This document shows positions 35,810-46,703 of a stretch of 64,000 nucleotides of DNA, piece by piece. Position 1 is the first letter of the stretch; each line of letters begins with the position of its first letter. The stretch comes from Curtobacterium sp. 'Ferrero' (GTDB lineage: Bacteria > Actinomycetota > Actinomycetes > Actinomycetales > Microbacteriaceae). The translations under genes were made by a program, and so were the position numbers. Where the stretch lies: positions 1 to 64,000 of the forward strand of contig NZ_NXIA01000015.1 in the NCBI RefSeq assembly GCF_002412165.1, written 5' to 3'. The notes below the pieces were generated by a model, which searched no databases, had not been told where the DNA came from, and saw only the letters and a list, made by a program, of their open reading frames with translations.

Positions 35810-37657
35810 CTACTTCTTCTTCTCTTCCACGTCGCCGGAGAGTGCCGCGATGAAGGCCTCCTGCGGGACCTCGACCCGTCCGACCATCTTCATGCGCTTC
35901 TTGCCCTCCTTCTGCTTCTCGAGGAGCTTGCGCTTGCGGGTGATGTCACCGCCGTAGCACTTCGCGAGGACGTCCTTGCGCATCGCCCGGATGTTCTCGC
36001 GGGCGATGATGCGCGCGCCGATCGCGGCCTGGATCGGGACCTCGAACTGCTGGCGAGGGATGAGCTTGCGGAGCCGTTCGGCCATCATCGTGCCGTACGC
36101 GTACGCCTTGTCCCGGTGCACGATCGCGCTGAACGCGTCGACCTGGTCGCCCTGGAGCAGGATGTCGACCTTGACGAGGTCGGCCGCCTGGTCACCCGAG
36201 GGCTCGTAGTCGAGCGAGGCGTACCCCTGCGTCTTGCTCTTCAGCTGGTCGAAGAAGTCGAACACGATCTCGCCGAGCGGGATCTGGTACCGGAGCTCGA
36301 CGCGGTCCTCGCCGAGGTACTCCATGCCGAGCAGCGAGCCGCGGCGCGACTGGCACAGCTCCATGATCGCGCCGACGTAGTCCTTCGGCGCGAGGATCGC
36401 GGCACGGACCATCGGCTCGCGGACCTCGACGATGCGGCCGGACGGGAACTCGGACGGGTTCGTGACCTCGACCGTGGCACCGTCCTCGGTCGTGACGTCG
36501 TAGATCACGCTCGGCGCGGTCGTGATGAGGTCGAGGCCGAACTCGCGCGAGAGCCGCTCGGTGATGATCTCGAGGTGCAGCAGACCGAGGAACCCGCAGC
36601 GGAAGCCGAAGCCGAGCGCCACGGAGGTCTCGGGCTCGTACACGAGGGCGGCGTCGGAGAGCTTGAGCTTGTCGAGCGCTTCGCGGAGGTCCGGGTAGTC
36701 GGAGCCGTCGATCGGGTACAGACCCGAGAAGACCATCGGTTTCGGGTCGGTGTAGCCCGGCAGCGCGTCGGTCGCGGGCTTCTGCGCGTTCGTGACCGTG
36801 TCGCCCACCTTGGACTGGCGGACGTCCTTCACACCGGTGATCAGGTAGCCGACCTCGCCGACGCTGAGGCCCTTCGTCGGCTTCGGCTCCGGCGACGACA
36901 CACCGATCTCGAGGATCTCGTGCGTCGTCTTCGTCGACATCATCTGGACCTTCTCGCGCGGCTTGATGGTGCCGTCCACCATCCGCACGTAGGTCACGAC
37001 GCCGCGGTAGCTGTCGTACACCGAGTCGAAGATCATCGCGCGGGGCTCGGCGTCCACGTTGCCGACCGGGGCCGGGACGGTGTTCACCACGCGGTCGAGG
37101 AGCTCCGGCACGCCGACGCCCGTCTTGCCGGAGACGCGGAGGACGTCGTCCGGCGAGCCGCCGATGAGCTGCGCGAGCTCGGCCGCGTACTTCTCGGGCT
37201 CGGCCGCGGGCAGGTCGATCTTGTTGAGGACCGGGATGATCTCGAGGTCGTTCTCGAGCGCCAGGTACAGGTTCGCGAGCGTCTGGGCCTCGATCCCCTG
37301 CGCGGCGTCGACGAGGAGGATCGCGCCCTCGCACGCGGCGAGCGACCGGGAGACCTCGTACGAGAAGTCGACGTGCCCCGGCGTGTCGATCATGTTGAGC
37401 GCGAACGTCCTGCCGTCGAGCTCCCACGGCATGCGGACGGCCTGCGACTTGATCGTGATGCCGCGCTCGCGCTCGATGTCCATGCGGTCGAGGTACTGCG
37501 CGCGCATCGCCCGCTCCTCGACGATGCCGGTGATCTGCAGCATGCGGTCGGCCAGCGTGGACTTGCCGTGGTCGATGTGCGCGATGATGCAGAAGTTGCG
37601 GATCGCCTCGGCCGGGGTCGCGGCGGGCTCGAGCGGCGCGGATGCTTGTGGGCTCAC
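35810..37657 (-). CDS. lepA: Elongation factor 4 (LepA)
   Basis: The 615-residue translational GTPase binds the ribosome and affects 30S biogenesis or back-translocation. G1 is AHIDHGKST (26-34), G2 includes [12 protein letters not shown]3 is DTPGHVDF and G4 is NKIDLPAA. The LepA-specific C-terminal domain ends [16 protein letters not shown] and a Lys/Glu-rich tail. The start is GTG with GAGGA upstream. The upstream 215-bp gap carries a GGAGGC repeat. Confidence 0.97.
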   Translation of the reverse strand: MSPQASAPLEPAATPAEAIRNFCIIAHIDHGKSTLADRMLQITGIVEERAMRAQYLDRMDIERERGITIKSQAVRMPWELDGRTFALNMIDTPGHVDFSYEVSRSLAACEGAILLVDAAQGIEAQTLANLYLALENDLEIIPVLNKIDLPAAEPEKYAAELAQLIGGSPDDVLRVSGKTGVGVPELLDRVVNTVPAPVGNVDAEPRAMIFDSVYDSYRGVVTYVRMVDGTIKPREKVQMMSTKTTHEILEIGVSSPEPKPTKGLSVGEVGYLITGVKDVRQSKVGDTVTNAQKPATDALPGYTDPKPMVFSGLYPIDGSDYPDLREALDKLKLSDAALVYEPETSVALGFGFRCGFLGLLHLEIITERLSREFGLDLITTAPSVIYDVTTEDGATVEVTNPSEFPSGRIVEVREPMVRAAILAPKDYVGAIMELCQSRRGSLLGMEYLGEDRVELRYQIPLGEIVFDFFDQLKSKTQGYASLDYEPSGDQAADLVKVDILLQGDQVDAFSAIVHRDKAYAYGTMMAERLRKLIPRQQFEVPIQAAIGARIIARENIRAMRKDVLAKCYGGDITRKRKLLEKQKEGKKRMKMVGRVEVPQEAFIAALSGDVEEKKK

Positions 37658-37773
37658 GGTTCCTCAGGGGTCGGGACGGTCGAACGATTGTCCCACGTCC
37701 TCGTCCGGGCAGCGCGCATCCGCGAGCCGACCTGTGGAGGACCGCGGCGCCCTGGCCGCTGTGCAGGACGGAC

Positions 37774-37809
37774 AGGAGGCACGGGGCGGGCCCGCACCGC
37801 GCCTCGCCC
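37774..37809. repeat. GGAGGCACGG element with imperfect hairpin
   Basis: AGGAGGCACGGGGCGGG is followed by CCCGCACCGCGCCTCG, an imperfect inverted repeat of the same family as 13079 and 60491. It lies about 65 bp past the aminotransferase stop codon on the minus strand. The rest of the 215-bp gap to lepA holds no gene. Confidence 0.55.
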
Positions 37810-37872
37810 CACCGGCACGGCCGACCCGCCGCTGGCGCGTCGGGTCGGAACCGGCGGCGTGGGCCCTGTCCG

Positions 37873-39039
37873 TCAGACGGTCGCCCTGACGGGCGCGGGC
37901 AGCGCGCCCAGGCCGCGCCGCAGGTCGTCCGCCGTCGCCGCCAGACAGACGCGGATCCAGCCCTCGCCCGTGCGGCCGAAGGCGCTGCCGGGGGCGACCG
38001 CCACGTGCTCGCGCTGCAGCAGCGCGAGCGCCCACTCGGCGACGTCCCCGTCGGTGGCGTGCGACACGTCGACCCAGAGGTAGAACGCGCCGCGCGGGTC
38101 GAGGTAGCGGATCCCCGAGGCGTCGAGCACCTCCTTCGCGACCTCGAGGTTGGTGCGGTAGTGCTCCCGGGCGTCCCGCACGGCCGAGTGGTCCCCCACG
38201 ATCGCCGCGAGCGCCGCGTACTGGTCGGGCTCGGCCACGCAGCTGATCATCGCCTCCTGCGTGGTCCGCATCGTCGCGCCGAGGCCCCTCGGCGTCACGA
38301 GGTAGCCGACGCGGACGCCGGTCATGGCGTACGTCTTGCTCAACGAGAAGACCGAGAACACGCGGTCGTCGTCGTCGAGCGCGGCCATGCTCACGTGCCG
38401 GGTGCCGTAGGTGAAGTACTCGTAGACCTCGTCGCTGATCACCCAGAGGTCGTGCCGCTGCGCCATCGCCAGGAGGTCACGGAGGGTCTCCTCGCCGAAC
38501 ACCGAGCCGAGCGGGTTCGACGGCGAGTTCACGATGATCGCCCGGGTGCGGTCGGTGATGCTCGCCTCGAGCGCGGCGAGGTCCGGCTCGAAGCCGTGCT
38601 GCGGGCTGAGCTGGTACGGCACCGGGACCGCGCCGAGGATGTGGGCGTTCATCGTGAACGTCGTGTAGCCCGGGTCGGGCACGAGGACCTCGTCCCCCGG
38701 GCTGAGCACGAGCGTCATCGCCTGGAAGAGCGCCTGGGTCGCGCCGATCGTCATCCACACCTGCTCGAGGTCGACCTCGATGCGGTTCTCCCGCAGGAGC
38801 TTGTCGCGGATCGCCTGCCGGAGCGGCGCGATGCCGCCGTTCGGCGTGTAGTCGGTGCGGTCCTCGGTCCAGGCGCGACGGGCGGCCTCGCCGATGTGCG
38901 GCGCGACCGGGACGTCCGGTTCGCCGACGACGAGCATGGTGACGTCGGTGCCGTCCTCGCGGAGGAGGGCGGCCTGCTCGAAGACCCTGCGGATGCCGGA
39001 GGCGGGGACGGTCTCGATTCGGGGCGCGAGCGATGGCAT
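37873..39039 (-). CDS. PLP-dependent aminotransferase, class I/II
   Basis: The 388-residue fold-type I enzyme transfers amino groups between amino and keto acids. Recognisable are VVGEPDVPVAPHIGEAA, the dinucleotide-like GATQALFQAM loop, NSPSNPLGSVF, SDEVYEYFTYG and the PLP-lysine segment FSLSKTYAMTGVRVGYLV (Lys near 230). The C-terminal Arg that binds the substrate carboxylate is in GWIRVCLA. Substrate range (aspartate, alanine or aromatic) is not readable. The ATG is seven nt after a TACGGT box, implying a leaderless transcript; a longer open frame through the upstream repeats is rejected. Confidence 0.92.
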   Translation of the reverse strand: MPSLAPRIETVPASGIRRVFEQAALLREDGTDVTMLVVGEPDVPVAPHIGEAARRAWTEDRTDYTPNGGIAPLRQAIRDKLLRENRIEVDLEQVWMTIGATQALFQAMTLVLSPGDEVLVPDPGYTTFTMNAHILGAVPVPYQLSPQHGFEPDLAALEASITDRTRAIIVNSPSNPLGSVFGEETLRDLLAMAQRHDLWVISDEVYEYFTYGTRHVSMAALDDDDRVFSVFSLSKTYAMTGVRVGYLVTPRGLGATMRTTQEAMISCVAEPDQYAALAAIVGDHSAVRDAREHYRTNLEVAKEVLDASGIRYLDPRGAFYLWVDVSHATDGDVAEWALALLQREHVAVAPGSAFGRTGEGWIRVCLAATADDLRRGLGALPAPVRATV

Positions 39040-39046
39040 GGTCGTC

Positions 39047-39052
39047 ACCGTA
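39047..39052 (-). promoter_or_regulatory. -10 box of a leaderless aminotransferase promoter
   Basis: TACGGT on the minus strand ends seven nt before the ATG, the same box and spacing as the leuA leader. Its -35 would lie in the 34-bp tandem repeats. Confidence 0.45.
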
Positions 39053-39060
39053 GCGATGCC

Positions 39061-39162
39061 GTGTTGCGGTGCGGTTTCGGCCGGTTCCCAGGCCGTGTTG
39101 CGGTGCGGTCCCGGCCGGTTCCCAGGCCGTGTTGCGGTGCGGTCCCGGCCGGTTCCCAGGCC
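39061..39162. repeat. Three tandem 34-bp repeats between divergent promoters
   Basis: Three near-identical copies (39061, 39095, 39129) start GTGTTGCGGTGCGG and end GGTTCCCAGGCC. A fragment of a fourth (GTGTTGC) leads into the rpsT -35 box. The array separates the aminotransferase and rpsT promoters. Confidence 0.9.
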
Positions 39163-39170
39163 GTGTTGCT

Positions 39171-39199
39171 TTGGCCGCTGGCCCGGCTCCTGGTAGTGT
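39171..39199 (+). promoter_or_regulatory. rpsT promoter and leader hairpin
   Basis: TTGGCC (39171-39176) and TAGTGT (39194-39199) are 17 bp apart. The leader of about 100 nt has a stem GCGTTCC/GGAACGC (39215-39221 with 39234-39240) and the Shine-Dalgarno AGGAG before the ATG. Unlike most first genes here, rpsT is leadered. Confidence 0.6.
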
Positions 39200-39307
39200 T
39201 GGTGGCTGGCTTCCGCGTTCCCCGCCCACGGGTGGAACGCGATGCGACCAAGGGCCCCTCTACCCAGCGGTCGCGACCACCCGTAGAGACGAACAGGAGC
39301 ACCACGC

Positions 39308-39568
39308 ATGGCGAACATCAAGTCGCAGATCAAGCGCATCAAGACCAACCTCAAGGCCACTGAGCGGAACAAGGCGTACCGCTCGGAGCTCAAGACGTAC
39401 ATCCGCCACACCAACGAGGCGATCGCCTCGGGCGACAAGGACAAGGCCGTCGCGGCCCTGGCCCTCGCGTCGAAGAAGCTCGACAAGGCCGTGAGCAAGG
39501 GCGTCATCCACAAGAACCAGGCGGCGAACCGCAAGTCGGCGATCGCCAAGAAGGTCTCGGCTCTCTGA
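39308..39568 (+). CDS. rpsT: 30S ribosomal protein S20
   Basis: The 86-residue basic, all-helical protein binds 16S rRNA early in 30S assembly. The N-terminal [13 protein letters not shown], the middle [12 protein letters not shown] and the C-terminal [18 protein letters not shown] are diagnostic. The ATG is preceded by AGGAG at good spacing. Codon use is strongly biased to frequent codons, as expected for a ribosomal gene. It is a monocistronic unit ended by a perfect hairpin. Confidence 0.98.
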   Translation: MANIKSQIKRIKTNLKATERNKAYRSELKTYIRHTNEAIASGDKDKAVAALALASKKLDKAVSKGVIHKNQAANRKSAIAKKVSAL

Positions 39569-39583
39569 GTCGGACGCTTGCTC

Positions 39584-39615
39584 GAAGGCCCCGCACCGTC
39601 CGGTGCGGGGCCTTC
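39584..39615 (+). terminator. rpsT terminator
   Basis: Perfect 15-bp arms (39584-39598 and 39601-39615, core GGCCCCGCACCG) are followed by the T-containing GTCGTTCG. The hairpin begins 16 nt past the stop codon. Confidence 0.85.
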
Positions 39616-39628
39616 GTCGTTCGTGCGG

Positions 39629-39665
39629 ACCCGGCCCGGGCCCGGGCCCCGGCCCGGGCCCGGGG
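39629..39665. repeat. Palindromic CCCGGGC run
   Basis: The 37-bp stretch is composed almost only of CCCGGG-type words that are self-complementary in several registers. It lies between the convergent rpsT and holA and could fold as an alternative terminator. Confidence 0.75.
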
Positions 39666-39741
39666 CGTCGAAACGCCCACGGTTCGACGACGCACCGGTC
39701 GATCGACGCGTGCTTCGTCGTCCGAGACGTGCGACAGCGGG

Positions 39742-40761
39742 TCAGCGCTCCTCGCCCCGCCGCGCGATCGTCCGGACCATCACCTCGAGCGCGTAGTGCG
39801 CGTCACGAGAACCGCCCTTCACCGCGGTGTCGGCCGCGGCGATGCTGAGGATCGCGTTCGCGAGCCCGGCTTCGCTCCATCCGGCGACGTCCCGCTGTGC
39901 ACGCTGGACCTGCCACGGCGCCATGCCGAGGGCGGAGGCGGCCTGACCGCTGGGTCCGCGGAACGCGCTGACCTTCGCCATCGTCCGGATCTTGCTCGCG
40001 AACGCGGCGACGATCGGCACGGGTGCCTCGCCGGTCGCCAGGGCGTGGCGCAGCTCGACGATCGCCGGAGCGGACCGTCCGGCCAGGGCGATGTCGGCCA
40101 CCTTGAAGGCGTTGGTCTCGACGCGGCCGCCGTAGTACTTGTCGACCACCTTGTCGGTGATCTCGTCCGCCGAGTCGGCGAGGAGCTGTCGGCAGGCTGC
40201 GGCCAGCTCGGCGAGGTCGTCGGCGAACGCAGCCACCAGGGTGCGGACCGCCGAGGGAGCGATCCTGCGGCGTGCGGCGCGGAACTCGGCGTTCACGAAG
40301 TCGACGCGGTCGGTGTCCCGCTTCAGTTCGTCGCACTGCACCTCGACGCCGCCGCCGACCCCGCTGCGGATGGTGTCGAGCAGCTTCTTCCCGCGCATGC
40401 CGCCCCCGTGGCGGAGCACGAGGGTGACGTCGTCCGCCGGAGCCTGGAGGTAGGCGATCGTCTCGGCGATGAACGCGTCCGTGCACTTCTCGACGTTCGT
40501 CACCCGCACGAGTCGCGGTTCACCGAACAATGACGGACTCGCCAGGGTCGCGAGCAGGCCCGGTGCGTACTGGTCGGCCTCGAGGTCGTGCACCTCGAGC
40601 GCCGGGTCCTCGCCGACGAGCAGGTCACGGAGGGCGCCGACTGCGCGCTCGGCCAGGAACTGCTCCGGGCCGGTGACGAGCACGACCGGTGCGGGCCGGA
40701 TCCCCGACCACGGGACCTGGTCGATCTTCGCGGTGGCGCGCGCGGGCTTCTTGGCGGGCAT
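39742..40761 (-). CDS. holA: DNA polymerase III subunit delta
   Basis: The 339-residue delta subunit opens the beta sliding clamp in the clamp-loader complex. It shows the DNA_pol3_delta fold: VVLVTGPEQFLAERAVGALRD (about 27-47), the beta-interacting SPSLFGEPRLVRVTNVEK (about 72-90), and helical C-terminal QVQRAQRDVAGWSEAGL. The start is the ATG after AAGGA beginning MPAKKPARA. The upstream comEC frame remains open through its first 137 bp. Confidence 0.94.
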   Translation of the reverse strand: MPAKKPARATAKIDQVPWSGIRPAPVVLVTGPEQFLAERAVGALRDLLVGEDPALEVHDLEADQYAPGLLATLASPSLFGEPRLVRVTNVEKCTDAFIAETIAYLQAPADDVTLVLRHGGGMRGKKLLDTIRSGVGGGVEVQCDELKRDTDRVDFVNAEFRAARRRIAPSAVRTLVAAFADDLAELAAACRQLLADSADEITDKVVDKYYGGRVETNAFKVADIALAGRSAPAIVELRHALATGEAPVPIVAAFASKIRTMAKVSAFRGPSGQAASALGMAPWQVQRAQRDVAGWSEAGLANAILSIAAADTAVKGGSRDAHYALEVMVRTIARRGEER

Positions 40762-43273
40762 GCGGTCCTTCCGGTGCTGCGACCGGCGGTGACGTGGTCG
40801 CGCTGTCGATCCTACGGCCGCCCACCGACGCGGCCGACGCGGCTGGTGGTCCCGTCGTCCGCGGCGCCTCGCGCGCCGCCTCGGGTGTCGCCGCACGCGC
40901 CGCCGACTCCGAGCGCTCGGTCCACACCCGTGGGCCGGCCGCTGTGCCCGTGACGACGATCGTGCCGTCGAGGTCGGTCCGGAACGCCGTGGTTCCGACG
41001 GCGCGGAGCGTGTCGAGCAGCGCCCGGGTCGGGTGGCCGTAGGAGTTGTCCGCTCCGACCCCGATCAGTCCGACACGAGCGCCGAGCGCACGGTAGAGGG
41101 CCGGGTCCTGGTCGGCCGACCCGTGGTGCGACACCTTGACCACGTCGACACGCTCGTCGGCACCGCCGTGCGTCCGCAGTCGTCGTTGCGCCGCCTCCCC
41201 GAGGTCGCCGAGCAGCACCGCGGAGACGCACCCCGTGCACCCGGGACCGGGCGTGGTGCGGAGCACGATGCTCGCGGCGTTGCCCGGCACCGCTCCCGGC
41301 CCCGGCCAGAGCACCTCGAAGCCCAGGTCGCCGATGCGGCCGCCCGCGCCGGCCGTGGGTGTCCGCACGTCGACGCCCGCGTCCCGCAGCGTCCGCACGG
41401 TGCGCTCGTCCGCTGGCCGCCCGGTCGGGCCGACCATCGCCTGCACGACGTCCTGGACGACCTCGCCGACGGCGCCGACGTGGTCACGGTCGAAGTGGGT
41501 GAGCACGAGGAGGTCGATCTGCCGCACCTCGAGCAGGACCAGGCAGGCCCGCAGCAGCACCGGGTCGTCGCCGGTGTCGACGAGGGCGGTCGCCCCCGCC
41601 GAGCGCAGCAGGACGGCGTCACCCTGGCCGACGTCGCACGCCGCCATCGTCCAGTCGTCGGGGACGCTCCCCCGCACGACGAGCTCCGGGACCGCCACGA
41701 GCCCGATGCCGACGACGAGGACCACCGCCGCGGCGAGCAGGGAGCAGAGTCGCAGGAGCCCGCGGACGAACACCGCGACGACCACCCCCGCGCACACCGT
41801 CGCCGCGAGGACCACACCGACGACTCCGGCGGGCCAGGGTGCGGACGCCGCCGGGAGCGCATCGACACCGTGCGCGACGCCGCCGATCGCGGTCGCCGGC
41901 ACCCACGCCACCGCGGCGAGCACCGACGCCCCGTCCGGCCACACCGGCGCGAGCAGGCACGAGCCGAGCCCGACCACGGTGACGACCGGGGCGAGCGGCT
42001 CGGTGACGAGGTTCGCCGGCACCGCGTACGTCGGCACCGTCGGTGCCAACGGGATCGTCACGGGCCAGCACGCGAGCTGAGCAGCGACCGGGACGGCGAC
42101 CGCTGCCGCGACCGGTGTCCAGAGGCGACGCGCCAGGAGGTCGACGAGCGGCGGGGCGACGACCACGATGCCGGTGGTCGCGAGGACGGACAGCGCGAAC
42201 GCGAACGAGCGGGCGTACCAGGGGTCGGCGACGAGCATCCCGATGACCGCGAGGGCGATGAGCGGCACACCGCGCGCGGGGCGTCCCGCGAGGTGCACGA
42301 CGAGCACGACGACTGCCATCACCGAGGCGCGGACGATCGACGGGTCCGGCCGGACCAACGCCACGAACGCGAGCAGCAGCGGCACCGCGACGACCACCCG
42401 GGCCACCCGCGGCAGCCCGCACGCGCGGCCGAGCAGGACCACCAGACCGATGACGACGGCGCAGTTCGCTCCGGACACCGCGGTCAGGTGGGTCAGCGCA
42501 GCCCGCTCCATCGCCGCTTCGGTGTCCGGGTCCAGGCCGTTGCGGTCACCGATCGCCAGTCCGCGGAGCAGGGTTCCGCCCGGCTCCGGCAGTCGGGACG
42601 TCACGGCTGCGAACGCCCGACGAGCGTGGTCGGTCACCGCTGCGAAGCCGGCGGGCGGCTCGACCGCCAACGGCCCGCGGACGAACAGCACCGCAGCGGA
42701 CGGCGACCCGGCCGCGTCCGGTTCGAGCACCGCGCTCGCGCGCACGACCGCCCCGGCGGCGATCCGTCCGGGCACGGCACCGGCGTCCGGCACCAGGCGG
42801 ACGGGAACGCGCAGGTCCCGGTCGGCACGGATCTCGGTCAGCCGACCCGTGACGCTCCGGTCACCCGGTCCGAGGTCGCGGTCGAGCGTCACGACGACGG
42901 ACGCCGTCCGCCCGGCCGCCTCGACGACCGCCCCTGGCTGCCGGCGCTCCTGTCCGACGACCACCGCGACCCCGAGGAGCGCCACCAGCAACGACGCGAT
43001 GACACAGACCGATGCGATCGCCGCCACCACTCCCGCGCGCGACGACCCCCACCGGAGCGTTCCCGCGTCGGACCGTGACCGGGTGAGCAGCAGCACACCG
43101 AGACCGGCGACGACGACAGCGGCAACGGTGACGGCGACCGCCGCCTCCGGTACGCCGACGAGCACCGCGACGACGACCCAGCCGATCGCGGCCGGCCCGG
43201 CGGTGCGCAGGTCGGCGAGCCGTGCCCCGAGGGTCGCCCGGGCCGCTCCGCCCGCTCCGTCAGACGCGGACAC
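40625..43273 (-). CDS. comEC: ComEC/Rec2-family DNA-uptake channel protein
   Basis: The predicted 882-residue membrane protein imports single-stranded DNA. An N-terminal hydrophobic block and DUF4131 region precede the Competence domain (RGLAIGDRNGLD, LTAVSGANCAVV, many helices from about 230 to 500). A metallo-beta-lactamase-like domain follows with LTHFDRDHVGA near 590. Conserved sequence ends near DLDGTIVVTG. About 100 Ala/Arg/Pro-rich residues follow with no stop until 40625, overlapping holA by 137 bp. This suggests a lost stop codon or frameshift near 40800-40950. The start is GTG at 43273 or 43303. Confidence 0.88.
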   Translation of the reverse strand: MSASDGAGGAARATLGARLADLRTAGPAAIGWVVVAVLVGVPEAAVAVTVAAVVVAGLGVLLLTRSRSDAGTLRWGSSRAGVVAAIASVCVIASLLVALLGVAVVVGQERRQPGAVVEAAGRTASVVVTLDRDLGPGDRSVTGRLTEIRADRDLRVPVRLVPDAGAVPGRIAAGAVVRASAVLEPDAAGSPSAAVLFVRGPLAVEPPAGFAAVTDHARRAFAAVTSRLPEPGGTLLRGLAIGDRNGLDPDTEAAMERAALTHLTAVSGANCAVVIGLVVLLGRACGLPRVARVVVAVPLLLAFVALVRPDPSIVRASVMAVVVLVVHLAGRPARGVPLIALAVIGMLVADPWYARSFAFALSVLATTGIVVVAPPLVDLLARRLWTPVAAAVAVPVAAQLACWPVTIPLAPTVPTYAVPANLVTEPLAPVVTVVGLGSCLLAPVWPDGASVLAAVAWVPATAIGGVAHGVDALPAASAPWPAGVVGVVLAATVCAGVVVAVFVRGLLRLCSLLAAAVVLVVGIGLVAVPELVVRGSVPDDWTMAACDVGQGDAVLLRSAGATALVDTGDDPVLLRACLVLLEVRQIDLLVLTHFDRDHVGAVGEVVQDVVQAMVGPTGRPADERTVRTLRDAGVDVRTPTAGAGGRIGDLGFEVLWPGPGAVPGNAASIVLRTTPGPGCTGCVSAVLLGDLGEAAQRRLRTHGGADERVDVVKVSHHGSADQDPALYRALGARVGLIGVGADNSYGHPTRALLDTLRAVGTTAFRTDLDGTIVVTGTAAGPRVWTERSESAARAATPEAAREAPRTTGPPAASAASVGGRRIDSATTSPPVAAPEGPHARQEARARHREDRPGPVVGDPARTGRARHRPGAVPGRARSRRPP

Positions 43274-43979
43274 GGTCCCGGAGCTCCGCGAACTTCGCGT
43301 CACCGATGCCGCTGACCTCGAGCAGGTCCTCCACCGCGCGGAACGGCCCGTGCTCGTCCCGCCACGCGACGATCCGCTCCGCGAGCGCCGGTCCGATCCC
43401 GGGCAGGCTGTCGAGCGCGGTGGCGTCGGCGCTGTTGAGGTCGATCACGGCCGCCGACGCACCGGGGTCTCCCCCGGTCCCCGACGCCCCGCCCCCGGAC
43501 GACCCCGTGCCGGACGCGCCGGCGGACGTCCCGGTGTCCGGACCGAGCACGGAGGGCGGCGCGGTCTCGCCGACACGGGGCACCCACACCCGCTCACCGT
43601 CGACGAGCACCCTCGCGAGGTTCAACCGACCCAGGTCGGCGTCGCGATCCGCTCCCCCGGCCCGCTCGATCGCCGCGTCGACCCGGCTGCCGACCGGCAA
43701 CGACAGCACACCCGCGCGCCGGACCGCCCCGGTCACGTACACCACCACGGCCGCGGGACCCGAGGGCGTGGCGGACGTCGCAGCCGGCACCGACGCCGCC
43801 GCGCGGGACGGGCCACCGGAGGGGGCGTCCGCGGTCGGCGCTCCGGTGACGACCACCGTGCCCGGCCCGTCGGGCACGCCGGACCGGGCACCGAGGAGCA
43901 CCACCACCAACGCCACGACCACGACGGCGGCCGCGATGACGACCGCCGTCCGTGGGGAGATGCTGAAGCGTGTCGACAT
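43260..43979 (-). CDS. comEA: ComEA-like DNA-binding protein
   Basis: The 239-residue protein is anchored by one N-terminal membrane helix (about 11-30). A Pro/Ser/Ala linker, a SLBB domain (about 76-140: VVVYVTGAVRRAGVLSLPVGSRV), a Gly/Ser linker and a C-terminal helix-hairpin-helix (DLNSADATALDSLPGIGPALAERIV) follow. It would bind double-stranded DNA outside the membrane and pass it to ComEC, whose start overlaps its end. Whether this organism is naturally competent is not shown by these two genes alone. Confidence 0.93.
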   Translation of the reverse strand: MSTRFSISPRTAVVIAAAVVVVALVVVLLGARSGVPDGPGTVVVTGAPTADAPSGGPSRAAASVPAATSATPSGPAAVVVYVTGAVRRAGVLSLPVGSRVDAAIERAGGADRDADLGRLNLARVLVDGERVWVPRVGETAPPSVLGPDTGTSAGASGTGSSGGGASGTGGDPGASAAVIDLNSADATALDSLPGIGPALAERIVAWRDEHGPFRAVEDLLEVSGIGDAKFAELRDRVRV

Positions 43980-44087
43980 GCCGGGAACCGTACGGAACCC
44001 GGCAGTCGAGCCGGGCCCGCCGACGACGATCCGTGGACAGACCCAGCACGACCGGCCCTGTGCAGGAACGGCCGCGGCGGCTCGGGA

Positions 44088-46643
<2,556 letters not shown>

Positions 46644-46703
46644 GATCCCCAAGGGTACAAGGCCTGGAGGCCCGGTCCGGCGCGCCCGTGCGGCCCGCGT
46701 CCG

